From assembly GCF_900496995.4 (NCBI RefSeq), contig NC_044012.1, positions 22,234,759-22,298,758 on the forward strand: a DNA stretch of 64,000 bases, in the 5' to 3' direction. A program made the position numbers and the translations under genes. This DNA comes from Aquila chrysaetos chrysaetos (Eukaryota; Chordata; Aves; Accipitriformes; Accipitridae). Positions 56,613 to 64,000 of this stretch are shown here, in pieces; the first letter of the stretch is position 1; each line of letters opens with the position of its first letter. Under the pieces are notes generated by a model. That model was not told the origin of the DNA and searched no databases. It worked only from the letters and a program-made list of their open reading frames with translations.

Positions 56613-59600
56613 ATGGCTCAGGGCACCGGGAGCATCAACAGTGACTACAAGGATTGGGAGTGGAGCGCTGATGCTGGGGAACGAGCCAGGCTCCTGCAGA
56701 GCCCCAGCGTGGAGACGGTGCCAAAGAGCGGAGAGAGCCAAGGAAATGGTCTGGGGGCCACGTCAGCTTTGGGAGCCGTCTTCATTGTGGTCAACGCTGC
56801 CCTCGGGGCTGGGCTGCTCAACTTCCCCGCCGCTTTCAGCATGGCTGGCGGTGTGGCCGCGGGCATCGCACTGCAGATGGTGAGAGGGTGGGGAAGGGAC
56901 AGTCCCCTCTCACACCCTGGGAGGGGGCGTAGGGGGAACATGTGGAGCCCCAGAAGGGGCTCAGGTAGGACCTGGCTCCTGGGAAGAAGCCCTGTTGGGT
57001 GAGGTGCACCAGAGATGCTCAGTGTGTTTGGGGTGGCTGCCCGGGGTGGCTTTGGGGACCTCGTCATGCTGCTGCCTCAGTGTGTCCTCCCTGTGTCTTC
57101 CCCACCCCAGTGCATGTTGATCTTCATCATCGGAGGCTTGGTCATCCTGGCGTACTGCTCACAGGCCAGCAACGAGCGGACCTACCAGGAGGTTGTGTGG
57201 GCAGTCTGCGGGAAGGTACCTGGCGTGCTGTGCGAGGTGGCCATCGCTGTCTACACCTTTGGCACCTGCATTGCTTTCCTCATCATCATCGGAGACCAGG
57301 AGGACAAGAGTAAGTGTGTCCCATGGGGGAAAAAATAACCAGTTGCTGTCCCTTCAGCTGGAAAGGGACAACCTGACCGCCCTGGTTGTCCCCGCAGTCA
57401 TTGCTGCTCTGGTGACGGAGCCTGAGGAAGCTGGGAGCAGCCACTGGTACACGGACCGCAAGTTCACCATCAGCATCACTGCCTTCCTTCTCATCCTGCC
57501 CCTCTCCATCCCCAAAGAGATTGGCTTCCAAAAATATGCCAGGTGGGTGGGGAGAGCCCTCTGGGGCTGGGAGCCGGGGTGGGCCAGCCAGCACCCACCT
57601 AAGCACGGTCACAGGGGACAGGGAGTGGAAATGCCGTGGTTCTAGTGCCGTATCTGCCCGCTCGCCCCTGAGGGGTTGGATATCTCCTCTTCTACCTTCC
57701 TGTGCCTTGGTTTCCCCATCTGGGAAGCAGAGGAGCTGCTGAGCACCACGCAGCCATAGTGTCCTACTCCGGGGCTTGTGTCCCTCCCTTCTGCTTGCTG
57801 GAGGAAGCGGGGAGAACTGCTTTCAACTGCATTGTCCCCTGTCTTTGGAGTTGGCCATCCAGCAGCAAGGAGAGCCAGTAAGGGTCCCCGGGCCAGGTGG
57901 TGTGCAGGCCAGCCCTGCTCCACCAAACATCTTGGTGTAACCTGGCTGCTGGAGCTGGACCAGGGCTACCGAAGAGTGTCACTTCTTTAACACTTGCCTC
58001 TTTCTCCTGCCCAAAACCCAGTCCATCCCCTTGCTGGCAGGTCTGCCACTCACAGTGGCACGAAACAGCCCCCAAGCGCAGCAGGATTGCGTTGGCATCT
58101 GCTCTGGGGACAGTGGGTGACAGTGCCTGGCCTATTCCCGTGGGAAGGGAGAGCAGGGGTGGTCCTGGTGGGGAGGAGTGGGCTGGCCTGGGCTGTGCAG
58201 GGAGGAAGATGGGTCTGAAGAGCCTGGGAGGAGACCCTCCATAGAGCAGGCAGGCAGCACGCTGACAGTCTCCTGTCCCCTCTTGCAGCTCCCTAAGCGT
58301 GATTGGCACCTGGTACGTCACGGCTGTCATTATCATCAAGTACATCTGGCCTGACAAGGAGCTGGTGCCTGTGGAGATCCCCACCAGGTGAGTGCAAGAG
58401 ACGTGATGCTGACGGTGGCCATCACAGCACTGCAGAGCCAGGCAGGGGTGCAGGAGCCAGGGCTGCAAAGGCTGGGGACAAATCCTTCCCGAGTCCCATC
58501 CCTGGGCCTGGAGATGCTGCATGTTGCTGCCAGAAGCTCCCAAGTGGCTGCATCTCTGCATGTTTCAGAGAAGCAGGTGGTGAAGGAGAGGAAAAAGACC
58601 TCTTGGACGTCCCCACGGCTCCATCGCAGGTTTTGAGGAGGGCTGATTGACTTTTAGCTCTGATACTGCCAGGCCCAGAGCTCCCCGTGCAGTGCTTGTG
58701 CTCACCCAGCAACCAGGGCTGTGTCCATTTTAGGATGATTTTGGTTATTTTCTTGGCCAGCACAGCCCCTGTGGCTTGTCCTCACGGTTTGGGGACATTT
58801 ATGAACCCAGCATGGGCAGTGGGAATTTTAAGGCAGACCAAAGTTTAGACCAGTTTTTGGCACTGCCCAAGTAGATTCTTATTTTTTACTGATGTTTTTA
58901 TTTCTGTAAGTCTTCAGTTTTGGCTGGGTCTGTCTCAGTGAAAGGCCATGGTCTTCAGGGAGTGCCGGGTCCCAGGAAAACCTCGCTCTGTGTGAAGGCA
59001 TTGTCCTGGGTGGGAGGACGTGGTAACAGCAGAGGAGCGAGCCCATCCTGAGCACCCCCAGTTCATCCTCCCCTAGGGTGCTGGGTGGGGGGCACAGGGG
59101 GCACTGGACTGACCAGTGGGTATTTCTCTCCCACCAGCCCCTCCACCTGGACAGCCGTCTTCAATGCCATGCCCACCATCTGCTTTGGGTTCCAGGTAAG
59201 GCCACGAGCCTGGTGCTCCCCTTCCCACCCTGCGGCCACCTGGGTGGGGGACCGGTGTGGTCCAGGAATACTCCCCTGAACGATCAGCCAAAACCCTTCC
59301 TGTGTGCTCACCACATGGCTTTGCGAGGGGGCTGAAGCCAATTTAATATCTTGCCACCCCTGGATAGAGATGGATCAGTTTTACCCCAGCTGAGAAGTCC
59401 AGGGCAGCCTGTCCCCTGGGTTTTCTTCTCCAGCAACAAACCTGGGGGGATCATGATATCACGACAAACCCGGGGATTTCATGAGTGGCATCCGGCTTGG
59501 CTCCCCATGACTTCAGCTCAGCCCATCGCATGTCCCTGCTCTCTCTCTGTGTCCCTGGCAGTGCCACGTGAGCAGTGTGCCCGTCTTTAACAGCATGAAG

Positions 59601-60849
59601 CAGCCAGAGGTGAAGACCTGGGGGGCGGTGGTGACAGCGGCCATGGTGATCGCTCTCTTCGTCTACACGGGCACTGGTGAGCGAGGGGAGGCCGTGTGAG
59701 TGTGGCATGGTCCTCGGAGGGGTGGTGAGCTTCTGGAGGGCAGGGACCCTCTGGTCAGCAGAGGAACTGAGCGGAAGGAGAGGGGAGTCCATTTAACCCC
59801 CCCTGTGATGTGCCCTGTGCCATATCCATCCAAGTCTGGTCCCTCAAACACAAGTGCAGGAGGCTTGTTCCCGTCCCCCGCTGACTGCTCCCTTCCCGGC
59901 AGGCGTCTGCGGCTTCCTGACTTTTGGGGCTGGTGTGGAGCAGGACGTCTTGCTCTCCTACCCCTCCAATGACATCCCTGTTGCCCTCGCTCGGGCCTTC
60001 ATCATCCTCTGCGTGCTGACATCCTACCCTATCCTGCACTTCTGCGGCCGGTGAGCATTGGGAGAAGGCGGGCTGGTATGGGCAGGAGGGGCAGTGTGGG
60101 GAAATCCCTCTGCCCTGCATCTGTGCCCGCAGGGCTGTCTTGGAGGGTCTCTGGCTCCGCTACACTGGGGTGACGGTGGAGGAGGATGTGGTTCGGGAGC
60201 GGAGGAGGCGCCTGCTTCAGACTATCAGCTGGTTCCTCCTGACCCTCCTCCTGGCACTCTTCATTCCCGACATCGGCAAAGTCATCTCTGTCATTGGGGG
60301 CTTGGCCGCCTGCTTCATCTTCGTCTTCCCAGGTAGGGCATCCTGGGATGCTCAGGGGCCAGCGGCGGTCTCTTGGCCTTGTGTCTTGAAGAGGGAGGGA
60401 GCAGGATGGAGACGCAGGAACCGGGAGGTCTTTAGAGAAGGACGAAAATGTGGTGTGAGGTCGGTCAGCAGCCCAACTATTTTGACTGGACTCCATGCTC
60501 TGTAACGGGGAATGCAGCTCCCTGGCTTGTGGGGTGTCTGCTCAGTCCCCGGGCGACAGTCCTCATCTGGGTCTAATTTGCCTCCCCTGCCTTTCAGGGC
60601 TCTGCCTGATTCAAGCCAAGCTCTCTGAGATCCAGGAAACCAGGGCAATCAGGTAACTGAAACATGCTTCCTCTCTCCCCTGCTTCCCCTGTGGATATTG
60701 GGGTGGAGGTCCCCTCTAAATGTGCCTTGTCCTCCTGCATCTGCAGCTGGTGGGCCCAGGTCAGCTATGGGGTGTTCATGGTCACCCTCGGAGCCTTCAT
60801 CTTTGGACAGACCACTGCCAATGCCATCTTCGTGGATCTCACAGCCTGA
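56613..60849 (+). CDS. SLC38A7: sodium-coupled neutral amino acid transporter 7 (SNAT7)
   Basis: Polytopic transporter of the amino acid/auxin permease family. The mammalian protein exports glutamine and asparagine from lysosomes. Coding exons: 56613-56879, 57111-57309, 57398-57542, 58289-58387, 59138-59195, 59562-59676, 59903-60050, 60133-60332, 60598-60652 and 60747-60849, all GT/AG and in phase. They encode 462 residues, as in human. A hydrophilic N-terminus of about 50 residues is followed by about eleven hydrophobic helices. The first contains [12 protein letters not shown], the conserved TM1 of the family. The first coding exon begins at 56438 after TTCTAG. An in-frame upstream ATG at 56583 exists, but the start at 56613 (MAQ...) matches the mammalian N-terminus. 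Introns are mostly below 1 kb. Confidence 0.97.
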
Positions 60850-62960
60850 CTCCTCCTCCAGGCTGGACTGCACTGCTGCTGCTGAGGGGATGCAGTTTTC
60901 CTCTAGGACCAAAGGGAAGTGGGGAGAAAACATGTTGACGCGTTGGGAAGATCCAAAAGGAGCGTTGTAATCTGGGGCTTGGCTGAAAGAGCCCTGTGGT
61001 GGTTTGTATCTCGTTGTCTTAACGCACCAGGCAGTCAGGCTTCTCCTCTCAGCCCTGACTCCCTGGTGAAGCCAGAGCATCACTGCAAGGGGACCTGTAG
61101 TCCAGGTCAAGCCCTTTCTGCCCCGCCAGGGTAGACATCACTACCTTAGACATCACTAAGGGGTTGCAGTTGGGGTTTGCGAAGGCATGCTGCTCTCATC
61201 CGTCTACCCCTGTGCTGGTGGAGCTCCTCTCCACAGCTTAAACTCCTTCTTCTCCCAATGTTGGAGGGAGACAGTGCATCTTGCATAACGGGAACTAGTA
61301 ATCATGTTTATCAGACAGGGTGACAACCCCCTAGTCCTCTTCTGTGTCAGTGTTTGGTTCGGTTTGAACTCTGCTTTCCCGTGGCCCATCTCACCGGTCT
61401 CCTACCCTTACTCTTACATCTCCCTCCGCCTGGGCTGCACTTTCTGTTACAAAGTGGGACCGTCATCTTCAGCCTGACTGGTCAGGAGGAGCCTGGGGTA
61501 GGGACAGACCAGTGCAATGTTTCCCCTGCCAGGGGTTGCTCGCTCACTAGAGAAGGTGCTGTGGCTGCATCGACCTACTGGAGACACTACGCTAGAGCAA
61601 AGCTCTTCTGCCAGTTTCCAATCCTGTTCTTCCAGGAGGTGTCCAGGGAATGGGATTGGGCCAGGTGTAGGTTTTAAGGGATGCTTTGGGGATAAAGCAG
61701 TCAGTATTAATCTGGTTTATATTGTACCCTTGGTTGTTTACACTCTCTGTGACTGGTGTTGCTCTGGCCAGTCCCTCTGTTGCCTGTCTGGATGATAGTT
61801 TCACTTTTTCTTTCTCTGAGTTGAGCAGTTGCCCCAGCTGCAGATTCGGTTGAGGGTGTTAAACTTCAACAGCAAACTGCTCTTGTTCAGTCCTTGAGTT
61901 CTCTTGTTCCTTGTTTGGGTTCTAAAACCCTGGGGGAGGGAGGGAGGAATTCGTGTGTGTCTATCGCTGCATCTGTGCTGAGGGTCCAGCCCAGCTTTGA
62001 GCACCACTGGGCTTTGCCCCTCCTGCACCTTCTGGAAAAAGCCCAGGCTGTTGTGGTGGGAAGGTGAAGCATGGTGTGCTTCTGTACTTCTCACCATGGC
62101 TCTCTCCCTGTGACCAGCAGCAGTGGGTGGGAGGACAGCATGTGCGTGCTTCTCCATGTGGAAACGTTTGGTCTTTCCCTACCAATGCTTGAGGTGTGTA
62201 AATGGGGACCTCACTGCCACTCCTCGGGATGCGATGAGGAGACCCAGATGGAGAAGGAGGAAGAAAAGCCCCAAGCACAGCATGAATGTTTGAGGGAACC
62301 TGTGAAGGCACGAGTCCCTTCTGCCTCCCCCAAGGTACCTCCAACCTCCATCCCCTCAACTTTTGACAAAACCAGGCTCCAGCAAACCCCCCCCATTCAT
62401 ACGGCACTGGCTGCCTCTCAAGGCCCTTTGCCCGGCTCCTGCCTGAGAGCAGGTGCTGGGCCTTGGGGGAACCCTTGGCATAAAGAAGAGGGTGCCCACC
62501 CCACTGCCACCCCACCCTGCAGATCGCTCCTCCTGGACGTGGGGAGCACCGAGCCACCTCCCATGGAGCCCAGCAGAGATGCTGGAGGCTCAGCAGATGC
62601 CAATGCCGAGATGCCTTTCAGTGGCCATCCCCCATCAAGATGGAGAAGGGTTTGGTGCCTGGTGGGTTTTGTGGCTTTGGCTTTCCCAAAGGTGTGCTGG
62701 GCATGAGGCAGTCCCACGGCCGAAGTGGAGGCAGACACAGTGTCCCACGTCTTTGGTTGTCACCCAAGGAGCCGCTACACTCCCTCAATGCCCCCCAGGG
62801 GGTCCTCATGGCTGAGGGCAGGGGGGTACGGAGGTGCTGCAACCATTTCTCTGTTTGCCTTACCGCTCCCCTGACTGTTTACAAACACCGGCCTTTTAAA
62901 ATGTATTTTCTACGTGCAGAAAGCGGAGGGACCTCGACTCAATAAAAGTGACGTTGTGGT
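60850..62960 (+). other. SLC38A7 3' UTR
   Basis: About 2.1 kb between the TGA stop and the first strong AATAAA, with no splice-supported coding exon. Several open frames of 100-210 codons overlap on both strands without similarity to known families. I treat the stretch as one long 3' UTR, which needs transcript evidence. Confidence 0.6.
62941..62946 (+). terminator. SLC38A7 polyadenylation signal
   Basis: AATAAA in CTCAATAAAAGTGACG, followed by GTTGTGGTGCGTG, a good GU-rich downstream element. Confidence 0.7.
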
Positions 62961-63379
62961 GCGTGCACCAGGTGGGCATGAGGTGTTTTCTGTGGGGCTG
63001 GGGGAAGGACATCTCCTGGGTGGGATGGGGGGGATGAAGCCCTTGTCCTGAAACGCCACGCCAGCTCTCTGAGCTTTGGGGTGGACGGCATGGGGCCAGG
63101 GGTGGCTTTCAGTGCCGACCCCATGGCGGCGGGTCCCCTGCCAGAGGTGAGGCCCCATCGCCTTCCTCAGGCCCTCGCACCCTGGGGTGGGTACCCTCGT
63201 ACCCGGGGCCGGGAGCTGTCGGGGGAAGTCCTGGGGATCCTCATCCCGGTGTTGTCCCCCAGGGCTGGAAGGCCGGTGGGAAGGGGCCGTCCTGGGGTTT
63301 CGGGACACGGGTGGTGACCCCGGCTCTGGGCGGCTGAGGGGGTCGGTGAGCTTCCTCTCCAGGACCGAGGCCAGCGAGC

Positions 63380-64000
63380 CCGGAGCGTGCAAATGGAGGG
63401 GAGATTTCGGGGCAAAATGGTCCCTGCAGCGGCCTGGGGGGAGGCTGCAGCCCTGCAGTGCAGGGAGCGCGGCACCAGCCCCGCGCCGCCATGTTGTGGG
63501 GATGCAGCGCCTGGGGCCGTACTACCGCACTGCAGGGCGGGGGGGATGAAGCGGCCGGGCCATAGCCCGCGCTCTGGGCCGTACCAAGGCAGCGCGGGGG
63601 GAGGCGCTCCAGTACCTCGGCCCCTACCACGACGCTGCGCGGGGGGGAGTTGGGGGGGACTACAGTGCTTGGGGCCGTACCACCGCCCGGGGGGAGGAGG
63701 GCGGGGCGGGGGGACGGGGCGGAGCGCACCACTGGGGTAGGGGCACCCCCCCCCCCCCCCATGACTCCGCGCGCCCTTTGGCTCTCCCCGCCACTTCCCC
63801 TTCCCGCTCCGCCCCAGCGCAGCCCCCCGCGTTCATTGGTCGGCCTTCCCAGCTCGGGTTAGCCGCTGATGCGCATGCGTAATCAGAGAGGCCTGCCAGC
63901 GCTGATTGGCCAGAACGGTAGGAAAGACTCCGGCCGATCTCGGCCAATGGACGCGCGGCACTGGCTCCGCGCGGAGGGCCGGGCGAGGGCGGGGGGGAGG
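63380..64000 (+). promoter_or_regulatory. CpG-island promoter of the next gene (runs off the window)
   Basis: Very GC-rich end of the window with three CCAAT boxes: inverted at 63835-63839 and 63905-63909, direct at 63944-63948. It also has an NRF1-like GCGCATGCGT at 63871-63880. No TATA box or coding exon is seen before the end. In human, the gene beyond the SLC38A7 3' end is CNOT1, transcribed in the same direction, so CNOT1 exon 1 may lie at or beyond the edge. This is a synteny inference. Confidence 0.55.
63500..63720. repeat. degenerate GGCCGTACYACCGC repeat
   Basis: Three to four imperfect copies of a roughly 50-60-bp GC-rich unit with the word GGGCCGTAC (near 63513, 63577 and 63674) and G-rich spacers. 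It lies within the terminal CpG island. Divergence is high, so unit borders are approximate. Confidence 0.45.

Noticed and set aside
57764-58561. A 265-codon minus-strand frame inside SLC38A7
   Set aside because: It is antisense to intron and exon sequence of a certain gene, with no recognisable domain.

Overview
The window is nuclear DNA from a vertebrate, almost certainly a bird and probably a neoavian (non-galliform) one. It holds four intron-containing protein genes plus one intronless coding exon, with compact GC-rich gene bodies, CpG-island promoters, minisatellites, a CR1 3' end, and a solo LTR of the type I recall as common in neoavian genomes. The species cannot be named from the sequence. 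The genes correspond to human chromosome 16q (16q22.2: CMTR2, CALB2; 16q21: GOT2, SLC38A7), which in chicken is chromosome 11.

Layout. 1-6.8 kb: CMTR2 (mRNA cap-2 methyltransferase) on the minus strand, with one coding exon and an upstream CpG-island exon. 6.9-15.7 kb: gene desert. 15.8-26.8 kb: a six-exon purine nucleoside phosphorylase on the plus strand, in an interval where mammals have no such gene. It carries an intronic solo LTR and a CR1 fragment. 26.8-33.4 kb: no recognisable gene, ending in a minisatellite. 33.6-40.4 kb: CALB2 (calretinin), 11 coding exons, TATA promoter. 40.5-41.5 kb: a 10-bp-register minisatellite. 41.6-54.9 kb: GOT2 (mitochondrial aspartate aminotransferase), 10 exons. 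55.1-63 kb: SLC38A7 (lysosomal glutamine/asparagine transporter), one non-coding and ten coding exons. 63.4-64 kb: a CpG island with CCAAT and NRF1 motifs, which looks like the promoter of the next gene. Human gene order predicts CNOT1.

All splice junctions given were derived by hand from GT/AG sites, phase and family homology. The assembled proteins have sensible lengths: CMTR2 771, PNP 293, CALB2 271, GOT2 422 and SLC38A7 462 residues. The genes do not form one pathway. PNP (purine salvage/degradation), GOT2 (aspartate and malate-aspartate shuttle) and SLC38A7 (lysosomal Gln/Asn export) all touch nitrogen metabolism, but I see no evidence of co-regulation. No convincing new multi-gene system was found. 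The most unusual items are the PNP locus and the strictly periodic minisatellite at the CALB2/GOT2 junction.
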